DNA from: Chromobacterium sp. IIBBL 290-4
GTDB taxonomy: Bacteria > Pseudomonadota > Gammaproteobacteria > Burkholderiales > Chromobacteriaceae
Reading direction: 5' to 3'
Length of the DNA stretch: 64,000 nt
Assembly (NCBI RefSeq): GCF_024207115.1
Contig: NZ_CP100128.1
Location: 496,001-560,000, forward strand
Shown here: piece by piece, positions 52,399 to 60,721 of the stretch
Layout: each line of letters starts with the position of its first letter
Position numbering within the stretch: the first letter of the stretch is position 1
The notes under the pieces: generated by a model
Database searches by the model: none
Seen by the model: only the letters and a program-made list of their open reading frames with translations
What the model was told of the DNA's origin: nothing
Position numbers and translations under genes: made by a program

Positions 52399-53506
52399 AT
52401 GATTGAAGTTGAAGTCCTGAACCAAATCGCGGCCAAAATCGAAGACCTGGCCGCCCGCGCCGCCGATATTCGGGGGTATCTTTGACTACGACGGCAAAAA
52501 AGACCGTCTGGAAGAAGTTAGCCGCCTGACCGAAGACCCGGAAATCTGGAACGAGCCGAAAAAGGCGCAGGATCTGGGCCGCGAGCGCAAGCAACTGGAA
52601 GACGTGGTACTGGTGCTGGACAGCATCAACGCCACCATCGCCGACAGCCGCGAACTGTTTGAAATGGGCAAGAGCGAGGAAGACGACGACACCATCTTCG
52701 CCGTGCAGGCCGATCTGGAAGAAGTGGAAGAAAAAGTGGCGAAGATGGAATTCCGCCGCATGTTCCACGACCCGATGGACCCGACCAACTGCTTCATCGA
52801 CATCCAGGCCGGCGCCGGCGGCACCGAAGCCCAGGACTGGGCCGGCATGCTGGTGCGCATGTACACCCGCTACGCCGAACGCAAGGGCTTCAAGGTGGAC
52901 GTACTGGAACTGTCCGAAGGCGAAGTGGCCGGCGTCACCAGCGCCACGCTGAAGATCGAAGGCGAATACGCCTACGGCCTGCTGCGCACCGAAGTGGGCG
53001 TGCACCGCCTGGTGCGCGTGTCGCCGTTCGACTCCAACGCCCGCCGCCACACCTCGTTCTCGTCGGTGTTCGTCTACCCGGAAGTGGACGACAGCTTCGA
53101 GATCGACATCAACCCGGCCGACGTGCGCACCGATACCTACCGCGCCTCCGGCGCCGGCGGTCAGCACATCAACAAGACCGACTCGGCCGTGCGTCTGACC
53201 CACATCCCGACCAATATCGTGGTGCAGTGCCAGAACGACCGTTCCCAGCACCGCAACCGCGACGAAGCCTGGCAGATGCTGCGCGCCAAGCTGTACGAGC
53301 TGGAACTGAAGAAGCGCAACGAAGCCAAGCAAGCGCTGGAAGACACCAAGACCGACGTGGGCTGGGGCCACCAGATCCGCTCCTATGTGTTCGACCAGTC
53401 CCGCATCAAGGATTTGCGCACCAGCTACGAAGTGGGCAACATCAAGGGCGTCATGGATGGCGACCTGGACGGCTTCATCGAAGCCAGCCTGAAACAAGGC
53501 GTGTAA
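52399..53506 (+). CDS. prfB: peptide chain release factor 2 (programmed +1 frameshift)
   Basis: RF2 reads UAA and UGA stop codons. The first 28 codons (52399-52482) end at an in-frame TGA (52483-52485) inside CGGGGGTATCTTTGAC, the classical RF2 autoregulatory frameshift. Skipping the T at 52483 joins the rest, giving about 368 residues. The GGQ catalytic motif is in [16 protein letters not shown] and the SPF stop-recognition tripeptide in [12 protein letters not shown]. Genes called only from 52604 miss the N-terminal domain. Confidence 0.97.
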
Positions 53507-53515
53507 TTGCTATCG

Positions 53516-53540
53516 ACCGGCCGCCCGCGGCCGGTTTTTG
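53516..53540 (+). terminator. prfB terminator
   Basis: ACCGGCCG and CGGCCGGT form an 8-bp stem with loop CCCG, followed by TTTTG and, a few bases later, another T-run. Confidence 0.88.
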
Positions 53541-53593
53541 CCGTTTTTTAAAAGTGTATTTGCCGAAGGACCCCAACCCGGCACGGAGTCATC

Positions 53594-55102
53594 ATGTCTG
53601 ATCACGAACAAGCACCGGCGCAAAGCCAAGACGAAAACCAGATCATGGCGGAACGCCGCCAGAAACTGCAGGCGATCCGCGAAAAAGGCATCGCCTACCC
53701 CAACGACTTCAAACGCAGCCACTTCGCCAAACCGCTGCAGGACGACCACGCCGCTAAAGAAGCCGAGGCGCTGGAAGCCGAAAAAATCGAAGTCGCCGTC
53801 GCCGGCCGCATGATGCTTAAACGTGTGATGGGCAAAGCCAGCTTCGCCACGCTGCAGGACGTGAGCGGCCGCATCCAGGCCTTCATCTCCCGCGACAACG
53901 TGGGCGAAGACGTCTACGCCGACTTCAAGCGCTGGGACTTGGGTGACATCATCGCCATCAAGGGCGTGCTGTTCAAGACCAAGACCGGCGAACTGACAGT
54001 GCAAGCCACCGAAGTGCGCATGCTGTCCAAGAACATCCGTCCGCTGCCGGAAAAATTCCACGGCATCGCCGACCAGGAAACCAAGTACCGCCAGCGCTAC
54101 GCCGACCTGATCATGAGCGAAGAGACGCGCGACACCTTCGTCAAGCGCTCCAAGATCGTGCAGAAGGTGCGCGACGTGATGGTGGGCGAAGGCTACCTGG
54201 AAGTGGAAACCCCGATGATGCACCCGATCCCGGGCGGCGCGTCGGCCAAGCCGTTTGTCACCCACCACAACGCCCTGGACATGCCGCTCTACCTGCGCAT
54301 CGCTCCGGAGCTGTACCTGAAGCGCCTGGTGGTGGGCGGCCTGGAACGCGTGTTCGAGATCAACCGCAACTTCCGCAACGAGGGGATGAGCACGCGCCAC
54401 AACCCCGAGTTCACCATGATCGAGTTCTACGAAGCGTATAGCGACTACCAGCGCATGATGGAGATGACCGAAACCATCATCCGCGAATGCGCGCTGGTTT
54501 CCTGCGGCTCCACCACCGTGAGCTACCAAGGCAAGGAAGTGGACCTGGGCAAGCCGTTCGACCGCTTCACCATCGTGGAAGCGATCAAGCACTACAACCC
54601 GCAATACACCGACGCGCAGCTGTCCGACGCCGCCTGGGTGGCCAGCGAGATCAAGCGCCTGGGCGGCAAGCTGCCCCCGGCGCCGGGTCTGGGCAGCCTG
54701 CAACTGGCGCTGTTCGAAGAATGCGCCGAGTCGCTGCTGTGGAACCCGACCTTCATCATCGACTACCCGGTGGAGGTCTCCCCGCTGGCGCGCGGTTCCG
54801 ACACGCAGCCGGGCCTGACCGAGCGTTTCGAGCTGTTCATCGTCGGCCGCGAGCACGCCAACGGCTACTCGGAGTTGAACGATCCGGAAGACCAGGCCGC
54901 GCGCTTCCAGGCGCAAGTGGCGCAGAAGGATGCCGGCGACGACGAAGCGATGCACTACGACGCCGACTACATCCGCGCCATGGAATACGGCCTGCCGCCG
55001 ACCGGCGGTTGCGGCATCGGCATCGACCGTTTGGTGATGTTGCTGACCGACGCGCCGTCCATCAGGGATGTTATTCTCTTCCCGCATATGAGGCCTGAGT
55101 AA
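53594..55102 (+). CDS. lysS: lysyl-tRNA synthetase (class II)
   Basis: A 502-residue class II synthetase. The N-terminal OB-fold binds the anticodon (about 55-165). Motif 2 is [24 protein letters not shown] and motif 3 is [20 protein letters not shown] precedes the ATG at 53594. It is probably transcribed from its own promoter after the prfB terminator. Confidence 0.97.
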   Translation: MSDHEQAPAQSQDENQIMAERRQKLQAIREKGIAYPNDFKRSHFAKPLQDDHAAKEAEALEAEKIEVAVAGRMMLKRVMGKASFATLQDVSGRIQAFISRDNVGEDVYADFKRWDLGDIIAIKGVLFKTKTGELTVQATEVRMLSKNIRPLPEKFHGIADQETKYRQRYADLIMSEETRDTFVKRSKIVQKVRDVMVGEGYLEVETPMMHPIPGGASAKPFVTHHNALDMPLYLRIAPELYLKRLVVGGLERVFEINRNFRNEGMSTRHNPEFTMIEFYEAYSDYQRMMEMTETIIRECALVSCGSTTVSYQGKEVDLGKPFDRFTIVEAIKHYNPQYTDAQLSDAAWVASEIKRLGGKLPPAPGLGSLQLALFEECAESLLWNPTFIIDYPVEVSPLARGSDTQPGLTERFELFIVGREHANGYSELNDPEDQAARFQAQVAQKDAGDDEAMHYDADYIRAMEYGLPPTGGCGIGIDRLVMLLTDAPSIRDVILFPHMRPE

Positions 55103-55128
55103 GCATTTGGCTGGAGTTGGATATGTCG

Positions 55129-55160
55129 AAACCGCTCACCAAAAGTGAGCGGTTTTTTTA
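55129..55160 (+). terminator. lysS terminator
   Basis: AACCGCTCAC and GTGAGCGGTT form a 10-bp stem with loop CAAAA and end in TTTTTTT. Confidence 0.92.
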
Positions 55161-55231
55161 CTTACAACACACCAAAAGAAATGGAAAATCGTAAGTTATA
55201 CTGAAATAAAATAAGACCTAAGCCATACTTT

Positions 55232-56074
55232 TCAAGGCTGTGCGCAAGTCCAACCAGCAGAAATAGTATTAGTGCTAATATAATTTTTTACTGCCACTAC
55301 GGGTGCCACCCATAGATCTGAGCGACGGCTATATAAATAGCTTATAATCTTTTCATAAGCTGCCGCAGTAACAGAATAACCATCTCCGGTATCTCCTAAC
55401 GAGTGAAAAATGAGTACAGTCCAAGTCCCATGAGCAATTCCATTATCGATAGCTTGTTTTGCCATATTAAAAGCAGTCACATCATCGCCATGCACTGGTA
55501 GACCACCAATGTAATAACGCCGTTGCATTACAACTTCAGGATCATTTTCGCCTGTACCAGCTATTCGAGCTCCCGATACAACTGCCGACAACAATGCTGC
55601 ATATTCACAAGTACCAACTTGTCGACTTTGCACCCCATCTTGTGAACCAATACTATAAGCACCTTCTGGATATGCATAAGTATGGTCCGTTGGAACCATA
55701 GAGTAAATATTCTTTAACAACCACCATTCCATATTACTTACATCACTAGCAACATCAGTCCAACTTTTACTTACCAGAACAGAAGCCCCCCAATGAGAGT
55801 AGGAATGATTACCGATTTCATGCCCTCTTTGGAATGCCTGTTGCCACGATGCAGCATTAGTTACTACTGGTGGCATGCCCTGAGCTGTCAAATAGAATGT
55901 CCCACGAAATCCATAGCGATCCAAAATATTAACTTGGCTAAGTTGACTAGGCCATCCATCATCTGCCGATATGCTTACTGCACTCTTTACTGAGTTAGGC
56001 CATGTAATAGCAAAGGAAGAGCTAGGTAGCACTGCAGCCACCAACCATAGTACTTGACAAATAGTTTTTTTCAC
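55232..56074 (-). CDS. polysaccharide deacetylase-like protein, exported
   Basis: A 280-residue protein of the NodB/carbohydrate esterase 4 type. The signal peptide is VKKTICQVLWLVAAVLPSSSFA, cleaved before ITWPN. Motif 1 is SADDGW in place of T.DDG; motif 2 is GHEIGNHSYSH with both metal histidines; motif 3 is YAYPEGAYS; motif 5 is LIFHSLGD. The start is taken as GTG at 56074 because AAGGA lies 9 nt upstream. The substrate is unknown. GC content is well below that of lysS next door, so it was probably acquired. It may act on an extracellular polymer or cell wall. Confidence 0.82.
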   Translation of the reverse strand: MKKTICQVLWLVAAVLPSSSFAITWPNSVKSAVSISADDGWPSQLSQVNILDRYGFRGTFYLTAQGMPPVVTNAASWQQAFQRGHEIGNHSYSHWGASVLVSKSWTDVASDVSNMEWWLLKNIYSMVPTDHTYAYPEGAYSIGSQDGVQSRQVGTCEYAALLSAVVSGARIAGTGENDPEVVMQRRYYIGGLPVHGDDVTAFNMAKQAIDNGIAHGTWTVLIFHSLGDTGDGYSVTAAAYEKIISYLYSRRSDLWVAPVVAVKNYISTNTISAGWTCAQP

Positions 56075-56111
56075 AAGAACCAATCCTTTTCAAATAAAAT
56101 TAGCTAAAGTT

Positions 56112-56609
56112 TTACTTATTACAAATTTCATATTTTCTTTTAGCACCATGAATATCTCGACGAACCAAAGCCAGCTTCTCTTGAATCATTTTTAAATCTT
56201 GATAGTCCCCATCACCACCCTCTATAGAATTACGTTTAAAAGCGATGAGAGTTTCCATTGAGCTTGCCTTATTTTTTAAAGAATTTATTTCCTCAAATGC
56301 TTCCCTGCAATTTTTTTCATTATTTTTAGACACTGAATTAATAATATTTTTTTTACTACGTTCAGCCTCAAAAGATAAGTGTAGTGTTGCCAATTCAGCC
56401 TCTAACTCTTGATTCTTCTGTTTCAAAATCAACAACTCAGATAAATTATCCGATTTCACTACGATAGCCCTCTCGTCTGCGTGAGCCATGCCATTCTCCA
56501 CTGTGCTACTGCTCGGATTACTAAAAAAAAATCGACAAGTTCCAAACCCGGCAAGCCCACCGATAAAAAATATACTCACAAGAAACGGAACTCCCCCTCT
56601 AAGAACCAT
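56112..56609 (-). CDS. hypothetical membrane-anchored coiled-coil protein
   Basis: A 165-residue AT-rich protein. One membrane helix (FLVSIFFIGGLAGFGTC, about 9-25) is followed by a long charged helical region (55-165) with coiled-coil heptads (LKQKNQELEAELATLHLSFEA). It ends with RKYEICNK. AGGAGG lies 5 nt before the ATG. It lies 37 bp upstream of the deacetylase on the same strand, so the two are probably co-transcribed and acquired together. Function not recognised. Confidence 0.7.
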   Translation of the reverse strand: MVLRGGVPFLVSIFFIGGLAGFGTCRFFFSNPSSSTVENGMAHADERAIVVKSDNLSELLILKQKNQELEAELATLHLSFEAERSKKNIINSVSKNNEKNCREAFEEINSLKNKASSMETLIAFKRNSIEGGDGDYQDLKMIQEKLALVRRDIHGAKRKYEICNK

Positions 56610-56731
56610 AAATCCTCCTAACCACTATATGTAACTTCGTAAATTCAATAAATCATTCCAACCAGAACCTAAGAAATACTATAATACTTTATACTAATTT
56701 AACCAAGGCCCTAGGTTTGGCTGAGCCAGGC
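56610..56731. other. intergenic spacer before repeat R1
   Basis: AT-rich spacer between the hypothetical coiled-coil gene and repeat R1; no feature seen except the likely promoter for the leftward genes, which could not be pinned down. Confidence 0.4.
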
Positions 56732-57029
56732 GAAGCCCAACGTTTACCGCGCAATACGGATTAGTTTTGTGTCCGCTCCGCGGACAGATATTTACGTGCC
56801 GGTTCCGCCCTGCAGAACGGGTCCATTTCTTTTGCCTCGCCAAAAGAAATGGACGAAAGAAAAGGCGACCCAACAGCGCTGCGAAACCCCGCCTCCAAAG
56901 CCATTTTCAAGGAGCCGCCGGTACTAGCCGCGCGCGACCGTCGCGCGGCGTCGAACAGCCGGCGTCTTAAAACCTTGAAAATGGCTTCGGAGTCGGCGAG
57001 CGCTGATGGGATAGGGGCCAATCGGTTCG
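56732..57029 (+). repeat. dispersed structured repeat R1, copy 1
   Basis: About 298 bp repeated at 57711-58035 and, diverged and inverted, at 59727-60003. It contains two nested hairpins. Hairpin A: arms 56821-56834 and 56841-56854 (14 bp, loop CCTCGC). Stem B: arms 56898-56912 and 56973-56987 (15 bp) enclosing about 60 nt. Between and around them lie conserved segments such as GGCGACCCAACAGCGCTGCG. No protein-coding gene is present. Sequence 57030-57259 after it holds no gene and a small hairpin (GTCATCC/GGATGAC). Confidence 0.85.
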
Positions 57030-57259
57030 ACTCTAAGCGCAGGTTGCCGTCATCCAGCAGGGATGACGCACCACTTGTCCAACCCTTACTTTCCTGCTTT
57101 CTCCAACACCACGTACCTTGATATCATAAAGACTGCTAGGACGAAACAGTTAGGTTGAATATCCCATAGGGGCGATCCACCACTTTTACATGAGCCACTC
57201 ACGATAATCCATGCGGTACATAGTGGTAAAAACTCCCCAGATTCGCATCAATATAAAAT

Positions 57260-57670
57260 TTAGTCACTCATACGCAAATCCTCACAAACGCACTCCTTCA
57301 ACCACGCAACAAAATCTTCGTAAACTGTTACAGATGGAAAACCTTCACGCTCAGCCTTTCCAGACCAAGTCAAATGAACGACTATTACCGTTTTACTTAC
57401 CTTTTGTTCATCTAGTAAAAAACCTGCAATATCATCAGAATATGTGCTAACAGCAAAGGGTTGTATGTCTTTATATCGAATCGAGTTTGGCAATGCCGCT
57501 TCCAACCGAAACTCTCTACGCAACTTATCTGATCTATCTTGTGATGAAACAAATCTCCATGCCAAAAAATAATTTGCACCATTCAGAGCCATCTGCAAAT
57601 ATGGCTGCGGAAGCAATTGACGATTTGGTCCTCTTATATCTTGATGATCTATCAAATTAATAACTCCCAA
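57260..57670 (-). CDS. hypothetical protein
   Basis: A 136-residue AT-rich frame opening with a TTG at 57670 (MGVINLIDHQDI). It has no signal or membrane helix. The C-terminal half, VHLTWSGKAEREGFPSVTVYEDFVAWLKECV, resembles the end of small alpha/beta proteins of the SMI1/KNR4 (SUKH) kind. That would suggest an immunity protein, but the match is weak and by eye only. GTTATT precedes it and no ribosome-binding site is clear; the true start may lie elsewhere. It is bracketed by R1 repeats. Confidence 0.5.
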   Translation of the reverse strand: MGVINLIDHQDIRGPNRQLLPQPYLQMALNGANYFLAWRFVSSQDRSDKLRREFRLEAALPNSIRYKDIQPFAVSTYSDDIAGFLLDEQKVSKTVIVVHLTWSGKAEREGFPSVTVYEDFVAWLKECVCEDLRMSD

Positions 57671-57710
57671 AGTATAAATTCACCCTTATTTCCATAAAGC
57701 TATTCCGTGC

Positions 57711-58035
57711 AAAGCCGAACGTTTACAACACAATGCTGATTGGTTTTGCGTTCGCTCCGCGGACAGATATTTAAGTGCCGGGTCCGCCCGGCAGAACGGG
57801 TCCATTTCTTTTGCTTCGCCAAAAGAAATGGACGAAAGAAAAGGCGACCCAACAGCGCTGCGAAACCCCGCCTCCAAAGCCAACTCAAGGAGCCGCCGAA
57901 ACTACATGCATGCGAATCTTTGATTCGCCCAGCGGTACGCGCTACCGTCGAGCGGCATCGAACAGCCGGCGTCTTAAAACCTTGAGTTGGCTTCGGAGTC
58001 GGCGAGCGCTGATGGGATAGGGGCAAGTCGGTTCG
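57711..58035 (+). repeat. dispersed structured repeat R1, copy 2
   Basis: About 325 bp, closely similar to copy 1. Hairpin A: arms 57800-57813 and 57820-57833, loop CTTCGC. Stem B: arms 57877-57890 and 57980-57993 (14 bp). Stem B reads AAGCCAACTCAAGG here against AAGCCATTTTCAAGG in copy 1, and the other arm has changed to match. The enclosed region also has GCGAATC-TTT-GATTCGC and GGTA-CGCG-CTACC-type hairpins. Confidence 0.87.
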
Positions 58036-58067
58036 GTTCAAGTAACCGATTAAACAAACTCCAGCGG

Positions 58068-58150
58068 TAGGGTGGGCAAGCTTCAAAGCTTGCCCACACG
58101 CTTTCTGCATACCGTTAGCCGTGGGCAAATCAAGATTTGCTCACCCTATG
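58068..58150. repeat. dispersed TAGGGTGG repeat R2, copy 1
   Basis: Two hairpin modules, GGGCAAGCTT-CAA-AGCTTGCCC and GGGCAAAT-CAAG-ATTTGC, framed by TAGGGTGG and CACCCTA. Related blocks occur at 59523-59690 and 60722-60966. Similar TAGGGTGG... intergenic repeats are common in proteobacteria. Confidence 0.75.
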
Positions 58151-58154
58151 TAAC

Positions 58155-58622
58155 TCATTCCACTTGATTTTTATACGTTTTGGTAAATTTCACCCCATTA
58201 AAAGTATGAGTACAGCAGCGACAATGAGGCTCCAATGTTGATGGACCTATATTGGGATTAACAATTTGAAGCACTCCATCCTCTGCAACAAATAGCCCAC
58301 TAAAATAACTTGACTCACCAATCAATACATAATCTCTCTTCTGAAATTCATGCAATGCCACCATCCAGAAAATTGGTTCTGTTCTGTCTAGCCGAGCGCT
58401 TGCCTCAGAGAAAACATCATTCCAATTACTCCCAACCTTTGACAGAAGAAATTTAAACAGCGGAGTATAGTCCAAACCTCGCTGTACATTCCTCTTCATT
58501 CCTTGTCTCTTGACATCGGTTGAGTCTATTTTTTTCCCACTGCGCTTGTAGTCACTACCATGGTGATGGAAAACACCATGAGCCAATGTATTAACTTTAC
58601 GAAAAAGTGGCTTCTTGCCCAT
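58155..58622 (-). CDS. hypothetical protein
   Basis: A 155-residue protein starting MGKKPLFRKVNTLAHGVFHHHGSDY, basic and His-rich at the N-terminus, with a Cys-rich segment PHCRCCTHTFNG near the end. No signal peptide or membrane helix. The ATG at 58622 follows CGGGG. Central sequence YVLIGESSYFSGLFVAEDGVLQIVNP suggests a beta-rich fold. It is not recognised as a known family. It lies between repeats R1/R2 and the structured leader, on the opposite strand to the gene at 59053. Confidence 0.6.
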   Translation of the reverse strand: MGKKPLFRKVNTLAHGVFHHHGSDYKRSGKKIDSTDVKRQGMKRNVQRGLDYTPLFKFLLSKVGSNWNDVFSEASARLDRTEPIFWMVALHEFQKRDYVLIGESSYFSGLFVAEDGVLQIVNPNIGPSTLEPHCRCCTHTFNGVKFTKTYKNQVE

Positions 58623-58821
58623 TACAACCCCGCTTGTACCCACAGATTCAAATATTTATTTGCACAGTTTACGCTTATTTACATTAGTGTGCTGCTCATC
58701 CCGCACTTCTTGCTTGCGAAATAGCCTGTATTCCCTGGCCCTGAATCTCTGGCTCAAAGCACAGCTCTTTTTTCATTTTATTTGCTTGCCTGAGCAACCA
58801 TCCAGCCGGATAATCTAACCC

Positions 58822-59052
58822 GTGCCGTTCAATAGCGGCACCGGGATTGGCGTCCCGCATTCAGGCGGACTTGTGTGCAAGGCTGGGCCTTGTCGCGTCC
58901 GTACACCATTGCACGTCCTCTATGGCGGGCCATGGTGGGAGCATCTATGATGCGCCGCTCCTGGATCGGTACGCCAATCCCGCCATGTGCCTGCCACCCC
59001 TACTTGGCGTTGGGGTTGGCAGGGTTAAGCACCTATCCAGGAGGGTTTTGCC
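58822..59052 (+). ncRNA. multi-hairpin structured leader RNA upstream of the gene at 59053
   Basis: Several stems are visible. They are GTGCCG/CGGCAC (58822-58841) and a long-range helix GGGATTGGCGT (58843-58853) with ACGCCAATCCC (58971-58981). Inside that are CAAGG-CTGGG-CCTTG and GCATC-TAT-GATGC, and then CCTGCCACCCC with GGGGTTGGCAGG (about 58990-59023). AGGAGG and the ATG of the next gene follow. The layout is like a structured leader or antisense control RNA such as phage C4, but identity is unproven. The gap from 58623 holds no gene besides this. Confidence 0.5.
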
Positions 59053-59469
59053 ATGCCTAGCATCACCCGCAGTTCGTCGCACCTCGCGTTTTCCCTGAAC
59101 AACCGTCACCCTGCCCGCAGCCGCTGGCTGCTGAACAAGCAAGCTCCTACGCATCCGCCAAGCTTGTTAGCCATGACGCGGCTGCACGAGGCCTTTGCCG
59201 CCTTGCAGGAACAATTGGCCAACAAGGATCAGTCAAAAGTCAGAGAGCCGGCCGCGCGTGTGGCGCATTTGTGCCACGACATCGAACAGGCGGTGGTGGA
59301 GTCCATCTGCCACTTGTCCCACGGCCAGTTGGGTTTGCAATCCGTGATCGAGCTGCTGGCTTGCCTGGGCGATGATGTCCGCCTGCCTTCCAGCCGCATC
59401 AAGGAGCTGCTGGAGCCGCTGGATAAACGGATGAGCCAGTCCCTCCCCCTGCTCACCCGCGTGCTGTAA
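59053..59469 (+). CDS. hypothetical helical protein
   Basis: A 138-residue protein with a strong AGGAGG 8 nt before its ATG. Residues 1-40 are Ser/His/Pro-rich and basic; from about 41 (MTRLHEAFAALQEQL) it is helical and amphipathic to the end (ELLEPLDKRMSQSLPLLTRVL). The layout recalls small DUF1484-like proteins of betaproteobacteria, but the match is by memory and weak. A terminator follows at once. Confidence 0.62.
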   Translation: MPSITRSSSHLAFSLNNRHPARSRWLLNKQAPTHPPSLLAMTRLHEAFAALQEQLANKDQSKVREPAARVAHLCHDIEQAVVESICHLSHGQLGLQSVIELLACLGDDVRLPSSRIKELLEPLDKRMSQSLPLLTRVL

Positions 59470-59487
59470 GCCCTGTGCCATAAGCCG

Positions 59488-59521
59488 ACAGCCTGCGCGC
59501 TTCCCAGCGGCAGGCTGTTTT
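59488..59521 (+). terminator. terminator after the gene at 59053
   Basis: ACAGCCTGC and GCAGGCTGT form a 9-bp stem with a GC-rich apical region, followed by TTTT. Confidence 0.82.
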
Positions 59522-59522
59522 G

Positions 59523-59690
59523 GTAGCGTGGGCAAATCAAGATTTGCCCACCCTACCGGTCCTCTTCTCGACAGCCGATCGATTTGGATTCGACCGATTT
59601 TGTAGGGTGGAATCCCGGCCATGCCGGGAGTTCCACCGCAATGCGTTCCACCGCAGTGGCGGATCGCCCCTCCGGGGCATCCGCCCTACC
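59523..59690. repeat. dispersed TAGGGTGG repeat R2, copy 2
   Basis: Starts with GTGGGCAAATCAAGATTTGCCCACCCTAC, then CGATTTGGATTCGACC, then TAGGGTGGAATCCCGGCCATGCCGGGAGTTCCACC and a final CCGGGGCATCCGCCCTAC block. All parts recur in the same order at 60722-60966, so the block behaves as a composite of several hairpin units. Confidence 0.8.
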
Positions 59691-59726
59691 TCGTACCAGC
59701 CGCACGCTCATTAGAACGAATACAAC

Positions 59727-60003
59727 GCGCCCCTTCCCCCTTCAGCACGCGCCGGCCAAAAAACGTCGGGCGAGGTTTTAAGACGTCGGCTGTTCGACAC
59801 CGCGCGACGCTAGCGCGTACCGCTGAGCGAATCAAAGATTCGCACGCATGTAGTTCCGGCGGCTCCTCGCTCGGCGCTTTTTTGCCGGGGTTTCACGGGC
59901 TGCTGGGGCGGCCGGGGATAAAAGGGGGCTGGCCGCACAACCCCCTTTTCCGTCCGCCGGGCGGAACCGGCACCCACACATCGTCCGCAAAGCGGGCTCT
60001 ACA
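59727..60003 (-). repeat. dispersed structured repeat R1, copy 3 (inverted and diverged)
   Basis: On the minus strand it keeps the order of R1. A hairpin-A equivalent (AAAAGGGGG...CCCCCTTTT) is followed by stem B (59865-59886 pairing with 59754-59775, 22-nt arms). It also shares GCGAATC-TTT-GATTCGC and AACAGCCG.CGTCTTAAAACC. Both stems differ in sequence from copies 1 and 2 yet remain paired. Confidence 0.72.
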
Positions 60004-60092
60004 TCTGCGACGCAAACTGGCAGTTCTGCCGAGCCCCTGCCCCTTGAGCCATTTTTAACGGCAGACTGGCATTTTATCTTCACGAGTCGTCA
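60004..60092. other. spacer before the toxin-antitoxin genes
   Basis: Short region after repeat copy 3 with no gene; the toxin promoter begins at 60093. Confidence 0.4.
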
Positions 60093-60120
60093 TTGCCACC
60101 ATACGGCAATGCCGTATAAT
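60093..60120 (+). promoter_or_regulatory. promoter and operator of the toxin-antitoxin operon
   Basis: -35 TTGCCA (60093-60098) and -10 TATAAT (60115-60120) are 16 bp apart. The palindrome ATACGGCA-A-TGCCGTAT (60101-60117) overlaps the -10. It suits repression by the antitoxin. Transcription should start near 60127, the first base of the toxin ATG, so the mRNA looks leaderless. Confidence 0.8.
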
Positions 60121-60126
60121 GATGCT

Positions 60127-60441
60127 ATGTACACCGTCATTGAGACACACGTCTTCAAGCGTTGTGCTGATGAAGTTTGGTCCACGTCAGAACGTTTGGC
60201 CTTCATCGAGTGCCTGGCAAACAATGCCCTTGCAGGCAGCGTTATTCCTGGTTCTGGCGGCTTACGCAAAATTCGCTGGAGTCGAGCAGGGATAGGCAAG
60301 CGGGGTGGTGTCAGAGTGGTCTATTACAATCTGCTTGAAGATGGCTGCATTTACTTGCTCATCGCGTATACCAAGGCCAAATTCGACAATTTGCCCGTGG
60401 CATTTCTCAAGCAGTTACGTGAAGAGGTGGAAGGTGGATAA
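60127..60441 (+). CDS. RelE/HigB-type toxin
   Basis: A 104-residue toxin of the RelE/ParE superfamily, whose HigB-like members cut mRNA on the ribosome. GLRKIRWSRAGIGKRGGVRVVYYN is the typical basic core, followed by YLLIAYTKAKFDNL. The toxin precedes its antitoxin, as in higBA. There is no ribosome-binding site; the predicted transcript starts at the ATG. Confidence 0.88.
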   Translation: MYTVIETHVFKRCADEVWSTSERLAFIECLANNALAGSVIPGSGGLRKIRWSRAGIGKRGGVRVVYYNLLEDGCIYLLIAYTKAKFDNLPVAFLKQLREEVEGG

Positions 60442-60445
60442 GGAA

Positions 60446-60718
60446 ATGGAACAGTTTCAGGCAGACCTGCTGCAATCGGTCAGGGAAATGAAAGCGGGCG
60501 AAGCCGCCCGCATCACCAAAGTGGAAATGTCCCCCATAGCCGCCACCCGCGCCAAAACAGGCTTGTCGCAAGCCGCTTTTGCTGGCCTGCTGGGGGTAAG
60601 CACACGTACCCTGCAAGACTGGGAGCAAAACCGGCGGCAACCCACTGGCGCGGCCAAGACGCTCTTGAAAGTGGCCGCGCAGCATCCAGAAATTCTGCGC
60701 GATCTCAAAACCACATAA
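60446..60718 (+). CDS. XRE-family antitoxin (HigA/NadS-like)
   Basis: A 90-residue protein with a helix-turn-helix TGLSQAAFAGLLGVSTRTLQDWEQNRRQPTG. It neutralises the toxin and should repress the operon at the ATACGGCA palindrome. AAGGTGG lies 8 nt before the ATG at 60446, inside the end of the toxin gene; the two frames are 4 bp apart. The N-terminal MEQFQADLLQSVREMKAGEAAR resembles NadS-type antitoxins. Confidence 0.88.
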   Translation: MEQFQADLLQSVREMKAGEAARITKVEMSPIAATRAKTGLSQAAFAGLLGVSTRTLQDWEQNRRQPTGAAKTLLKVAAQHPEILRDLKTT

Positions 60719-60721
60719 GCT

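Noticed and set aside
56761..58020. R1 repeats as a CRISPR array or tandem array
   Set aside because: Copies are about 300 bp, 680 bp apart or more, and inverted in one case; no short regular repeat-spacer pattern exists anywhere in the window.
58847..59098. 83-codon plus-strand frame MASRIQADLCARLGL over the structured leader
   Set aside because: No good ribosome-binding site; the stretch is better explained as a folded leader, and the AGGAGG belongs to the gene at 59053. It recalls spurious phage-leader frames.
59621..60058. 145-codon plus-strand frame through repeats R2 and R1
   Set aside because: It consists of repeat sequence; similar frames appear in each repeat copy as artefacts.
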